A stretch of 64,000 nt of DNA, taken from contig NZ_LOPW02000017.1 in NCBI RefSeq assembly GCF_001469875.2, forward strand, positions 421,366-485,365, given 5' to 3'. The notes beneath the pieces are model-generated. The model was given only the letters and a program-made list of their open reading frames with translations. It was not told the DNA's origin and ran no database searches. This DNA comes from Haloferax marisrubri (GTDB taxonomy: Archaea > Halobacteriota > Halobacteria > Halobacteriales > Haloferacaceae). A program made the translations under genes and the position numbers. Position 1 is the first letter of the stretch; each line of letters opens with the position of its first letter. This document shows positions 35,403 through 43,724 of this stretch, piece by piece.

Positions 35403-36636
35403 TCAGGCGCGGACCTCCTCCGTGTCGTCCTCGTGGGTGATACCCACGTCGCGGGCGAACACCTCGAGCGTCGAGTCGTCGACGCGTTCTTTCTCCGCGC
35501 CGTGGTCTTTGACGCGGCGGGTGACCTCTCGGACCTCGGCGTCCGTGGGTTCGAACCCGATATCTGCGAGGCGCTTGCGTACCGAGTGCGTCCCCGTGTG
35601 CTTGCCGAGTACGAACTCGCGGGTCGCGCCGACCATCTCCGGGGTCATGACGCCCGGTTCGAAGGTGTCGGCGTTCTCGATGACGCCGGCGGCGTGGATG
35701 CCGCTCTCGTGAGAGAAGGCGTTGCGGCCGACGACCGGCTTGTTCGCCGGGACCGGGATGTCGGACGCCGCCTCGACGACGCGAGCCAGCTCGGTTATCT
35801 TCGTCGTGTCGATGCCGGTGTCGACGCCGTAGAGGGATTCGGCGGCCATGACGACCTCCTCGTAGGCGGCGTTCCCGGCGCGTTCGCCGATGCCGTTGAC
35901 CGACACCTGCGCCTGTGCGGCGCCGGCCTCGAATCCGGCCATCGCGTTCGCCGACGCCAGTCCGAAGTCGTCGTGCGCGTGCACGTCGATTCTCGCGTCG
36001 GTGTGCTCTCGGACCGTGGCCACCATGCGGGCGAAGCGAGTCGGCGTCGCCACGCCGCAGGTGTCCGGCAGGTTGATCCAATCGACGCCCGCCTCGGAGA
36101 CGGCCTCGACGACTTCGATGAGGAAGTCCTCGTCCGTCCGGGTGGCGTCCATCGGTGAGAACATTACTTCAACGCCCGCGTCGCGGACGTGTTCGACACT
36201 ACGGACGGCCCGCTCGACGGCTTCCTCGCGGGAAGCGTGCATCGAGTCGGCCAACTGGACGTCGCTGGTGCTCACGAACGTGTGCACCATGTCCACGCCG
36301 GAATCCAGCGCGGCTTCGATATCCTTGTCGACGACGCGGGCCAACCCGCACGTCGTCGCGTCCGTCGAAGCAGCGATATCTGCGACTGCTTCGAACTCCG
36401 CTTCCGAGTTCACCGGGAACCCGGCCTCGATGACGTGGGTACCCATGTCGTCGAGGGTTTCGGCGATGTCGCGCTTTTCCTCGTAACTGAACGAGGTTCG
36501 CGGTGACTGTTCGCCGTCGCGGAGTGTCGTGTCGAAGATTCGTACGTCTTCGATTTCAGATTGTTGGGCTAATGTGCCCTGGAAGAACTCGACCCGCCGG
36601 GGAACCCGACGAATCCTCCGTGTCGTTGTGAGACAT
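35403..36636 (-). CDS. leuA: 2-isopropylmalate synthase (or citramalate synthase), 5' end apparently frameshifted
   Basis: The main frame runs from the minus-strand FFQGTLAQQSEIEDV through the catalytic FDTTLRDGEQ to a C-terminus ending EEVRA. It includes HDDFGLASANAMAG and NGIGERAGN, typical of LeuA/homocitrate-type DRE-TIM enzymes. The first in-frame ATG (36446) would remove the DTTLRDGEQ motif. The promoter-linked ATG at 36636 opens MSHNDTEDSSGS in another frame. Removing one base near 36599-36602 joins them into about 410 residues. It could be a sequence error, a real mutation or an unusual start. LeuA versus CimA cannot be settled by eye. Confidence 0.8.
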
Positions 36637-36661
36637 CGTGTCAGTCACGTGCTCGAACTCC

Positions 36662-36669
36662 TATTTAAA
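36662..36669 (-). promoter_or_regulatory. TATA element of leuA
   Basis: Minus-strand TTTAAATA is preceded by GAAACG and centred about 29 bases before the ATG at 36636. It identifies that ATG as the intended start. Confidence 0.65.
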
Positions 36670-37002
36670 CGTTTCTCCCCGACAGTATCACGAACGTTCA
36701 CCGGGTGTTGCGTGACAACCACTCTCGGGGGTAATCGCTGTACCTAAACGTCCTTATATGATATCATGACATATGTTGACTTGATATGTGGGCTCGGGGT
36801 TCGATGACTCCAGAACCATAATACAACTAAATAGAATTTAGAAACAAAATTTAGCGCCCGGTGCGCGCACCCACGACTGGACAAACGTGGAGCAAACTGC
36901 GACTGTCGCGTGAAACGTGATAACAATGCACGCGTTTCGTCCCGGTGGGGCCGTTCGCGGTTCGACCGAACCCTTTTCTCGTCGCTCGACAACCGGGCGG
37001 GT
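36670..37002. other. Intergenic region with an AT-rich palindromic tract
   Basis: No gene is seen. Bases 36750-36850 are much richer in A+T than the surroundings and contain the perfect palindrome ATGATATCAT (36758-36767), then CATATG at 36769-36774. It lies about 90 bases upstream of the leuA TATA and may bind a regulator such as an Lrp-type protein. Confidence 0.4.
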
Positions 37003-37290
37003 ATGGGCGATTTCAATCTCAACTTGCAGACGGCCGAAGAACACCTCGACGAGGACGACGCCGAGGGTGACGTCGTCCTCGGCGTCCTCGACGGGTCGAC
37101 CCCGCCGGAGGAGTGGGTCCAGTCCGTCGCCCGCGGAAACGTCCTCTTTCTCGCCATCGAGGGCGACCTCAACAAGCTCGCGTCGGGCTTCGCGCGCGAC
37201 ATCAAGGATATGGACGGTCAGCTGATGCACTTCCGGAAGTTCCTCGTCGTCTCCCCGCCGGGCGTGGACATCAACACGGACGACCTCTGA
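37003..37290 (+). CDS. DUF5779 family haloarchaeal protein
   Basis: A 95-residue acidic protein starting MGDFNLNLQTAEEHLDED. It has a compact alpha/beta pattern (DVVLGVLDGSTPPEEWV, GNVLFLAIEGDLNKLA) and ends DINTDDL. I recall it as DUF5779. The function is unknown. The ATG at 37003 is preferred because the upstream in-frame part is basic and lies over the promoter. Confidence 0.7.
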   Translation: MGDFNLNLQTAEEHLDEDDAEGDVVLGVLDGSTPPEEWVQSVARGNVLFLAIEGDLNKLASGFARDIKDMDGQLMHFRKFLVVSPPGVDINTDDL

Positions 37291-37406
37291 CCGGTCCGCT
37301 CGCGGTGCGGTCCCCGCCGCTCGGCCCGCGCCGACGCGGGACGCGAGAACCGGGTGCATCGGCCGCGGGGAGAGTCCTTATGCGCCGCGCGCCCCACGAT
37401 ACTGGC

Positions 37407-38093
37407 ATGCCGATGAAAGGTCGCGGCACGTCCGACCTCCGCGAAATCGACCGATGGGACCACGGTGTCGGATGGCTCGCACACCCCGACGAGACCATGC
37501 AACGCGCCAGTCACGCCGTCGAAGTCGACGGCGACGTGTGGGTGTTCGACCCCGTCGATGCCCCCGGCGTCGACGACCTGTTCGCCGAGTTCGGCGACGT
37601 GGCCGGCGTCGTCGTCGGTCTCGACCGACACAAGCGCGACTCGGCGGCCATCGCGAACCGCCACGAGGCCCCCGTCTACGTCGCCTCGTGGATGACCGAC
37701 GTCGCCGACGAACTCGACGCGCCGGTCGAGCGCTTCGGGGCCGACCTCGCCGACTCGGGCTTCGAGGCGTTCCGTCTCGTCGACCGCTCCGTCCCGCCGT
37801 GGCAGGAGGTCGGCTTCTACCACGACGAGTACGACCTGCTCGTCGTCCCCGAGACGGTCGGCACGGTCGACTACTTCTGTGCCCGCGGCGAGCACCTCGG
37901 CGTCCACCCGATGCTCCGGCCGTTCCCGCCGCGGCGCGTGCTCTCTCGCTACGACCCCGAGCGGCTGCTCGTCGGTCACGGCGAGGGCGTGCCCACGGAC
38001 GCGGGCGACAAGCTTCGGACCGCGCTCGGGAACGCCCGCCGAAACCTCCCGAGCGCCTACTTCCGGGCGTTCACCTCGATGCTCTCGAACTGA
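37407..38093 (+). CDS. Degenerate metallo-beta-lactamase-fold protein
   Basis: A 228-residue protein with the beta-sandwich pattern of metallo-beta-lactamase-fold proteins: VWVFDPVDAPGVDDL, then VVGLDRHKRDSAAIAN where HxHxDH would be, then LLVVPETVG and RLLVGHGEGV at the place of the last metal histidine. Most zinc ligands are missing, so hydrolase activity is doubtful. It is followed by a coupled gene (TGATG overlap). Confidence 0.65.
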   Translation: MPMKGRGTSDLREIDRWDHGVGWLAHPDETMQRASHAVEVDGDVWVFDPVDAPGVDDLFAEFGDVAGVVVGLDRHKRDSAAIANRHEAPVYVASWMTDVADELDAPVERFGADLADSGFEAFRLVDRSVPPWQEVGFYHDEYDLLVVPETVGTVDYFCARGEHLGVHPMLRPFPPRRVLSRYDPERLLVGHGEGVPTDAGDKLRTALGNARRNLPSAYFRAFTSMLSN

Positions 38094-38614
38094 TGCCCGA
38101 CGAGACGACTGCCGTCGGTGACGAGAACGCCGCCGGCGCGGAGCCGACGCCCGACCGCGCGGCCGACGAGGAGGAGGAGGTCGCCGAGGCGGGCCAGCGG
38201 CGGGTTCACGCCACGCGGGGGCTCGTCGACCTGCTTCTCGACATGGCCGAGGACGCCGAGCCGACATCGATGAATCTCGTCCTCGCGCCGACGCCCGCGG
38301 GCGAGTTCGACGAGGACCTCGGACTCGACCCGGAGACGCCGGTGCTCACCCACTTCTACATGGCCGAGGCCGGCCAGTCCGTGAGCGCCGTCTTCGGGAT
38401 GGACCTCGGGACGCCCGCCGGACGCGGCCGCGCCCGGTTTCTCACCCACCCGCAGGGACCGTTCGAACTCACGGAGCGCGACGACCTCGCGGCCGTGGTG
38501 CTCCTCGCCGTCCCCCCGTGGGAGCGGCGGACGCTCGCCGCCTTCGACCGCGCCGGGCGGAAGTTGGAACTCGTCGTGCTCGACGCCGAACCGCCGCAGG
38601 AAGAACTCGGCTGA
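38093..38614 (+). CDS. Conserved haloarchaeal hypothetical protein
   Basis: A 173-residue protein. The first 40 residues are an acidic low-complexity leader. The rest is a compact domain with GLVDLLLDMAED, NLVLAPTPAGEF and ALAVVLLAVPPW-like beta-strand patterns. The ATG shares one base with the stop of the degenerate MBL gene (TGATG), so the two probably work together. No function is recognised. Confidence 0.65.
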   Translation: MPDETTAVGDENAAGAEPTPDRAADEEEEVAEAGQRRVHATRGLVDLLLDMAEDAEPTSMNLVLAPTPAGEFDEDLGLDPETPVLTHFYMAEAGQSVSAVFGMDLGTPAGRGRARFLTHPQGPFELTERDDLAAVVLLAVPPWERRTLAAFDRAGRKLELVVLDAEPPQEELG

Positions 38615-38827
38615 CTACCGCAGGTAGCCGAGGTCGGTCAGCTGTTCCGCTATCTCCTGGAACTCCGACTCCGAGAGGTCGCCGCCGGAGCGCTCGTGTT
38701 GGATGACGATACTGCGCAGGAGGAACCGGACGAGGTCGCTCGTGCTCGAGAACGTGGTTCCTTCGAGCGTGTCGTCGACGCGAGCGGCCAACTCCTTCGG
38801 TATCGAGACCGTCGTGTACTCGGTCAT
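38615..38827 (-). CDS. CopG/ribbon-helix-helix regulator
   Basis: A 70-residue protein. MTEYTTVSIPKELAARVDD gives the beta strand and first helix and TSDLVRFLLRSIVIQ the second. It is a typical autoregulated DNA-binding protein. No toxin partner is adjacent. It is convergent with the upstream hypothetical gene, with its stop directly next to that gene's stop. Confidence 0.8.
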   Translation of the reverse strand: MTEYTTVSIPKELAARVDDTLEGTTFSSTSDLVRFLLRSIVIQHERSGGDLSESEFQEIAEQLTDLGYLR

Positions 38828-38965
38828 GGCTCGAACGTGGCACCGGGCGAGGTTAACCCCAACGGTGAGGCACACGCTCCACGTTTGTTGTGATTTCTCG
38901 GCGTTCATCGCCGATGCCGCCGGAGGTCGGGGGTTTTTCCATGGGGGACAACCTATACACGCTCG

Positions 38966-39292
38966 ATGGCTGCGAGACCGCCCCAAAATGATACGTCGGA
39001 GCCGGACTCAATCGAATTCGGTATCGCCGCGCTCGCCGATGACGTCGATAGCGCAGACATCGACTACCCGGCGGACGCGAGAGAAATCGCGCGGGCGCTC
39101 AACGACGTTTCCGTGCCGATAGACGCCTCGGGCAACTCGGTCGCGATAAGCGACGCCCTCGACGCCGCTCCGAAGGACCGATTCGACTCCCGCCGGGACC
39201 TCTTGGAGACGCTCCACCCCGTGTTCGAGGAGTTCCGAGCCAAAGCGTCCAAGAGCCTGATGGGCCGACTTCGCGCGCTCGTCCCGTTCTGA
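38966..39292 (+). CDS. DUF5789-like acidic protein
   Basis: A 108-residue protein with DYPADAREIARALND and a helical C-terminus ending in basic SKSLMGRLRALVPF. I recall similar haloarchaeal proteins as DUF5789. The function is unknown. It is convergent with aglJ. Confidence 0.65.
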   Translation: MAARPPQNDTSEPDSIEFGIAALADDVDSADIDYPADAREIARALNDVSVPIDASGNSVAISDALDAAPKDRFDSRRDLLETLHPVFEEFRAKASKSLMGRLRALVPF

Positions 39293-39345
39293 AAGCGGTC
39301 TCGGTCGAGTCTCTCCGGTTCCAACGGCCCGGTTCGAGCCGACGC

Positions 39346-40254
39346 TCACTCCAGTTCTTCGATTCGTTTCATCTGCTCGCGGTGGAGCGAGAGGATGAGG
39401 TCCGAGAGCACGCCGAACATCAGCAGTTGCACCCCGAAGAGAACCCCCGCCGCAGAGACGACGGCGATGACCTCGTGAGAGATAGAGCGGACGAACCACT
39501 CGTAGGCGACGTAGCCGGCGAGTCCGAGGCCGGTCGCGGTCGACGCGAGGCCGACGCTCCCGAAGTAGAAAAGCGGGTTGTTGGTCTTGGCGCGGCGGTA
39601 CAGTTCGAGGAAGATGATACCGCCGTCGCGGACCGGGTTGAGGTTCGTGTCCGACCCGTTCGGTCGAGGGTAGTAGGTCGTGGGGACGACCGTCGTCTCG
39701 ATGTCGCGTTTCGCGCACTCGACGGCCATCTCCGTCTCGATGCCGAAGCCGTCGGACGTGAGCGTCATGTCGAGGAACGACTCGCGGGTGAACGCCCGGT
39801 AGCCGCTGAGGATGTCGCGGAAGTCCTGACCGTGGATAAACGCGAACGCCCGGTTGATGATGCGGTTTCCGACCTTGTTCAGCCGCGTCATCGCGCCCGG
39901 TCGCATGTCGGCGAAGCGGTCGCCGATGACGTGGTCGTACCCCTCGGTGAGCGGTTCGAGCATCTTCGCCGCGTCGCTCGCTTCGTAGGTGCCGTCGCCG
40001 TCGAGCATCAGGACGTAGGTCGCCTCGACGTGTTCTTCGACCGCTTCCCTGACCGCCTGTCCCTTCCCGCTCCCGCGCTGTACGACGACGTGCGCGCCGG
40101 CCTCCTCGGCGAGGTCCCGCGTCCCGTCCGTGGAGTCGCCGTCGATGACGAGGACGTTGTGGAATCCCTCGTCTCGGTAGCTGGCGACGACCTCGGAGAT
40201 AGTCTCCGCCTCGTTGTAGGTCGGGACGAGGACGCAAACGTCCGCGTAGTCCAT
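39346..40254 (-). CDS. aglJ: AglJ, dolichol-phosphate sugar synthase
   Basis: A 302-residue GT2 glycosyltransferase. The GT-A domain has CVLVPTYNEAETISE (residues 7-21) and the metal motif DGDGTY (Asp85-Asp87). Two hydrophobic segments in the C-terminal 80 residues anchor it to the membrane. In H. volcanii AglJ adds the first hexose to dolichol phosphate in S-layer N-glycosylation. It lies divergent from the GT2 gene, with a shared promoter region, and marks one end of the glycosylation locus. Confidence 0.93.
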   Translation of the reverse strand: MDYADVCVLVPTYNEAETISEVVASYRDEGFHNVLVIDGDSTDGTRDLAEEAGAHVVVQRGSGKGQAVREAVEEHVEATYVLMLDGDGTYEASDAAKMLEPLTEGYDHVIGDRFADMRPGAMTRLNKVGNRIINRAFAFIHGQDFRDILSGYRAFTRESFLDMTLTSDGFGIETEMAVECAKRDIETTVVPTTYYPRPNGSDTNLNPVRDGGIIFLELYRRAKTNNPLFYFGSVGLASTATGLGLAGYVAYEWFVRSISHEVIAVVSAAGVLFGVQLLMFGVLSDLILSLHREQMKRIEELE

Positions 40255-40274
40255 CAGCGGGACATCCAGCGGGC

Positions 40275-40350
40275 ACTATAAAAGGACTTCTGGATGCGTC
40301 CCCGGGCGTTCCGCGCCGACGCCGCGGACCGCACCCGTATCATTTTTAGT
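40275..40350. promoter_or_regulatory. Divergent promoters of aglJ and the GT2 gene
   Basis: Minus-strand TTTTATA (40277-40283) is centred 26 bases before the aglJ ATG. Plus-strand TTTTTAGT (40343-40350) is centred 26 bases before the GT2 ATG at 40372. Both fit leaderless transcripts. Confidence 0.65.
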
Positions 40351-40371
40351 GCAGTCGTTCAACCGGGGGGT

Positions 40372-41526
40372 ATGAACGCACTTGCTCGCCGTCTGGCGAA
40401 AGGGGCCTTGTTACTCCTTTCGCTCACCGGTATCCCGTATCTCATCTACGGGATACTCTACTTCGCACGCAAGCCAGAGGGGTCACCGGCGAACAAGCAG
40501 GACGCCGAACCGACGGTCAGCATCGTCCTTCCCACGTACAACGAAGAGCGGATTATCGAGAACAAACTCGACGACGTCCTCGCGCTCGACTACCCGATGG
40601 AGAAGGTCGAAGTCGTCATCGTCGATTCGAGCGACGACTCGACGCGAGACATCATCCGCCGCTGGTTCGACCAGCGCGACGCGCCGACGCTGAACCTCAT
40701 CGAAGAGGACGAGCGCCGCGGCCTCGCCCCGGCGCTCAACGACGCCTACGCCGCCGCGGAACACGAGATGGTCGTCAAGACCGACTGCGACTCGAAAGTG
40801 GCACCCGACGCGCTCCGCGTCGCCGCGGCGAACTTGGCCGACCCCGACGTGGGCGCGGTCACCGGCCGCAACGCGGACGTGCTCGGCGGGAGCGGCGTCG
40901 AGGAGGGCTACCGCGGGATTCAGGGACGCATCCAGACCCTCGAATCGCACCTCGACTCGACGCTCATCTTCCACGGGCCGTTTTCGGCGTTCGAGAACGA
41001 CGAAATCGTCCCCATCGACCCCGACTCTATCGCCGACGACACCGAACTCGCCCTCCTCATCCGCCGAAACGGCAAGCGCGTCGTGTTCGACCCGGACATC
41101 CGCTACAAGGAGGCGTCTCACTCCGAGTTCTCCAAGCGCCGGACCCAGAAGGACCGGCGCGCGATGGGGCTCATCCGACTCCTCGCCCAACACCGCGACG
41201 CCTTGGGCCGCTTCGGCCTGTACGGCGCGGTCGTCCTCCCGTTCAACTGGTGGTTCATGGTCGTCTCGCCGTGGCTGCTCGCCGGTGGGCTGTCGGTCGC
41301 GACGCTCGCCGGGTTCGCCCTCGGCGGACCGCTCGGACTGGTCGTCCCCGGCGCAGTCGGGGCGTTCGTCGCGCTCGGCTCTCGGGATAAACTCGGCTCG
41401 CTCCAGCCGGCGTACTCGCTTTTCGACACGCAGGTGTCGCTGCTGTTCGCGAGCGTGAAACTGCTCCGCGGGGAGGGGAGCGCGATTTGGGAGGTCGACG
41501 AGGAGCTTCGAGAGGTGTACGAATGA
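40372..41526 (+). CDS. GT2 glycosyltransferase of the N-glycosylation locus
   Basis: A 384-residue membrane-associated GT2. It has one N-terminal hydrophobic segment (residues 11-28), a GT-A domain with SIVLPTYNEERII, VVKTDCDSKVAPD and DDTELALLIRRNG, and C-terminal hydrophobic segments (about 285-345). It resembles processive or polyprenyl-linked glycosyltransferases rather than AglJ. It probably adds a sugar to the lipid-linked glycan; which sugar cannot be read. Its TGA overlaps the next ATG (ATGA), so it starts a tightly packed operon. Confidence 0.88.
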   Translation: MNALARRLAKGALLLLSLTGIPYLIYGILYFARKPEGSPANKQDAEPTVSIVLPTYNEERIIENKLDDVLALDYPMEKVEVVIVDSSDDSTRDIIRRWFDQRDAPTLNLIEEDERRGLAPALNDAYAAAEHEMVVKTDCDSKVAPDALRVAAANLADPDVGAVTGRNADVLGGSGVEEGYRGIQGRIQTLESHLDSTLIFHGPFSAFENDEIVPIDPDSIADDTELALLIRRNGKRVVFDPDIRYKEASHSEFSKRRTQKDRRAMGLIRLLAQHRDALGRFGLYGAVVLPFNWWFMVVSPWLLAGGLSVATLAGFALGGPLGLVVPGAVGAFVALGSRDKLGSLQPAYSLFDTQVSLLFASVKLLRGEGSAIWEVDEELREVYE

Positions 41527-42668
41527 GCGACGGGGAAGCGGACGCCGTCGACCTCTCGGACCACCGAATCGCCATCGCCCACGGGAACTACCTCGAAGCG
41601 GGAGGTGCCGAACTCGTCTCGGACGAGTTGGCGCGGGCGCTCGATGCGCCGCTGTACTGCGGCTTCGGCGAGCGCGACCTGCTTCCGGACGACGTTCCGA
41701 CCGAGATTCTGTTCGAAGACACCGTCGCCGCGAACTTCACCGACTCCGTCTTCGCGCGCGACCTCTACTACGCGTGGGCCGCACAGCGGCTCCCGGAACT
41801 CACGCAGTACGACGTGCTCGTGCTGTCGAAAAACGAACTCAGCTGGTACGTCCCCGAAGACGAACAGGTGGTCGTCCACTACATCCACAGCACGCCGCGG
41901 ACGCCGTACGACCTGTTCCAACGACGGGCGGACACGCTGGCGACCCGGCTCTACGCGTTCGCGGCGCGGACGCTGTTCCTGCCGAACACGAAGTTCCCGG
42001 ACAAGTTCGTCGCGAACAGCGAACTCGTCGCGCGCCGCGTCCGCCGGTACTGGGGCGTCCCCGAGGAGAAGGTGACCGTCGTCTATCCGCCGGTCGATAT
42101 CGAGGGGTACGAGCCGCGCGAGACGGAAGACTACTACCTCACGTACTCGCGGCTCATCCCCGAGAAGCGAATCGACGACATCTGTCGGGCCTTCGAGGGC
42201 CTCGACACCCGTCTGGTCGTCGGCGGCGCGGGCGACGAGCGCGAGCGACTCGAACGACTCGCCCCGAGCAACGTCGAGTTCGTCGGCTACATGTCCGAAT
42301 CGGAAAAACGCCGTCGCCTCGGCGAGGCGAAGGCAGTCGTGTTCAACGCGATGAACGAAGACTTCGGACTCATCCCCGTCGAGGCGTTCGCGAGCGGGAC
42401 GCCGGTCCTCGGCGTGAACGAGGGGTACACGAAGTACCAGATTCGAGACGGCGAAAACGGGATGCTCCACGACTCGACGCCCGCCTCGATTCGAGAGAGC
42501 ATCGACCGCTTCGAGCGAGAGGGCGTCTCGTGGACGACCGACGAGATTCAGTCGTACGCCGAGCAGTTCAGCAAAGAGACGTTCTACCGGCGGATGCGCG
42601 AAGTCGTGGCCGAGACGGCCGCCGAGGCGCGAGTGACCTCGGCCGCGGAAAAATACACAGATGGATAG
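41523..42668 (+). CDS. GT4-type glycosyltransferase
   Basis: A 381-residue GT-B enzyme. The N-terminal Rossmann half has IAIAHGNYLEAGGAE. The C-terminal half has YLTYSRLIPEKRID and the nucleotide-sugar motif NEDFGLIPVEAFASGTPVLG (E-x7-E). It lacks membrane segments and probably acts at the cytosolic face. It uses ATGA overlap with the GT2. The ATG at 41523 is preferred over an upstream in-frame codon inside the GT2 gene. Confidence 0.9.
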   Translation: MSDGEADAVDLSDHRIAIAHGNYLEAGGAELVSDELARALDAPLYCGFGERDLLPDDVPTEILFEDTVAANFTDSVFARDLYYAWAAQRLPELTQYDVLVLSKNELSWYVPEDEQVVVHYIHSTPRTPYDLFQRRADTLATRLYAFAARTLFLPNTKFPDKFVANSELVARRVRRYWGVPEEKVTVVYPPVDIEGYEPRETEDYYLTYSRLIPEKRIDDICRAFEGLDTRLVVGGAGDERERLERLAPSNVEFVGYMSESEKRRRLGEAKAVVFNAMNEDFGLIPVEAFASGTPVLGVNEGYTKYQIRDGENGMLHDSTPASIRESIDRFEREGVSWTTDEIQSYAEQFSKETFYRRMREVVAETAAEARVTSAAEKYTDG

Positions 42669-42710
42669 ATAGATACATACCTCATCGCGAGTTTGCACTC
42701 GGTAGAATGC

Positions 42711-42737
42711 GCCGCTCTGTGCGGGAGACAGAGCGGC
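42711..42737. promoter_or_regulatory. 10-bp perfect hairpin between GT4 and the sulfatase-fold array
   Basis: GCCGCTCTGT (42711-42720) pairs with ACAGAGCGGC (42728-42737) around seven bases. It is preceded by a short GATA/AGAT repeat (42663-42675). It sits 12 bases before the ATG at 42750 and may act as a processing or weak termination site, or mark a recombination junction. Confidence 0.6.
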
Positions 42738-42749
42738 TGTCCCCAAACG

Positions 42750-43721
42750 ATGACTCTACAAGATTGGATAACTGAGAGCCGAAACCGAATCAGGCACGAC
42801 GGCGTGGCGGTCGGTGCGTCCGCCTCGGCCCAGGAGTTCTGGGCGGGGGCGCTCGGCTATTTCGGTCGGTACGTCTGGAACTACGGAGAACCGGTTTTCG
42901 ACAGGGACTGGGACGTCTTGCTCGTGTTCGACGCCTGTCGCGTCGATATCATGGACGAGGTCGCTCGGAGCGGCGAGTACGACGTTCTCGACTCGTTCGA
43001 CGCCGACCGGGACGTCATGGACTCCGTCGCGTCTCGATCGCCCGAGTGGATTGCGAAGACGTTCGACCCCGACGAGTGGGGCGACGAACTCGCCGAGACG
43101 GCGTACGTGACCGCGAACCTCCACTCTCGGGACATTCCCGACCCCGACCGCGTGGGCCTCGTCGACGAAGTCTGGAAGTACGGCTGGGACGACGACTTCG
43201 GCGTCGTCCCCCCGCGGACGATGACCGACCGCGCGATAGACGTGATGCGAGAACACGACCCCGACCGGCTCATCGTCCACTACATGCAGCCGCATCTCCC
43301 GTTCCGGTCGCTCATCGACGACCACCCCGAGTGGTTCAATTTCAAACGCGGCTTGGACAACCCCACGCCCTCCGAGTTCAAGACGCTCTGGCGACGCCTC
43401 CGCGACGGCGAGGTCGACCACGACACCGTGTGGGACGCCTACGTCGACAACCTCCGCTGGGCGATGGACGAAGTCGAGATACTCGAAGAGAACCTCGACG
43501 CCGACTCGGTCGTCATCACCGCCGACCACGCCAACGCCATGGGCGAGTGGTGGTGCTACGGACACCAGAGCACCGCCCCGCTCCGGGCCATGAAGCGGGT
43601 CCCGTGGGTGGAGTTTTCGGCGACCGACGAGGAGACGTACGACCCGGAAATCGCCGTCGAGGACACCCAACTGAGCGAACGGGAGTACGAAGACCGGCTT
43701 CGGCATCTCGGATACCTCTAA
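42750..43721 (+). CDS. Sulfatase/alkaline-phosphatase-fold paralog 1 of the glycosylation array
   Basis: A 323-residue acidic protein without signal peptide or membrane segment. Candidate metal and active-site residues of the alkaline phosphatase superfamily are Asp61 (VFDACRVD), His177 and His182 (VHYMQPH), Asp259-His260 (ADHANAMGEWW) and His272 (YGH). A nucleophile candidate is a Ser in SVASRSPEW (about 92-98). Residues 1-55 form an extension (MTLQDWITES, VWNYGEPVF) shared with the next three genes. It ends HLGYL. It is the most divergent copy from the middle two. The substrate is unknown. Confidence 0.75.
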   Translation: MTLQDWITESRNRIRHDGVAVGASASAQEFWAGALGYFGRYVWNYGEPVFDRDWDVLLVFDACRVDIMDEVARSGEYDVLDSFDADRDVMDSVASRSPEWIAKTFDPDEWGDELAETAYVTANLHSRDIPDPDRVGLVDEVWKYGWDDDFGVVPPRTMTDRAIDVMREHDPDRLIVHYMQPHLPFRSLIDDHPEWFNFKRGLDNPTPSEFKTLWRRLRDGEVDHDTVWDAYVDNLRWAMDEVEILEENLDADSVVITADHANAMGEWWCYGHQSTAPLRAMKRVPWVEFSATDEETYDPEIAVEDTQLSEREYEDRLRHLGYL

Positions 43722-43724
43722 CAG

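Noticed and set aside
36557..36636. 26-codon ORF upstream of leuA as a leader peptide
   Set aside because: It has no Leu-rich run, and the conserved LeuA N-terminal sequence continues directly in the other frame, so a frameshift explains it better.
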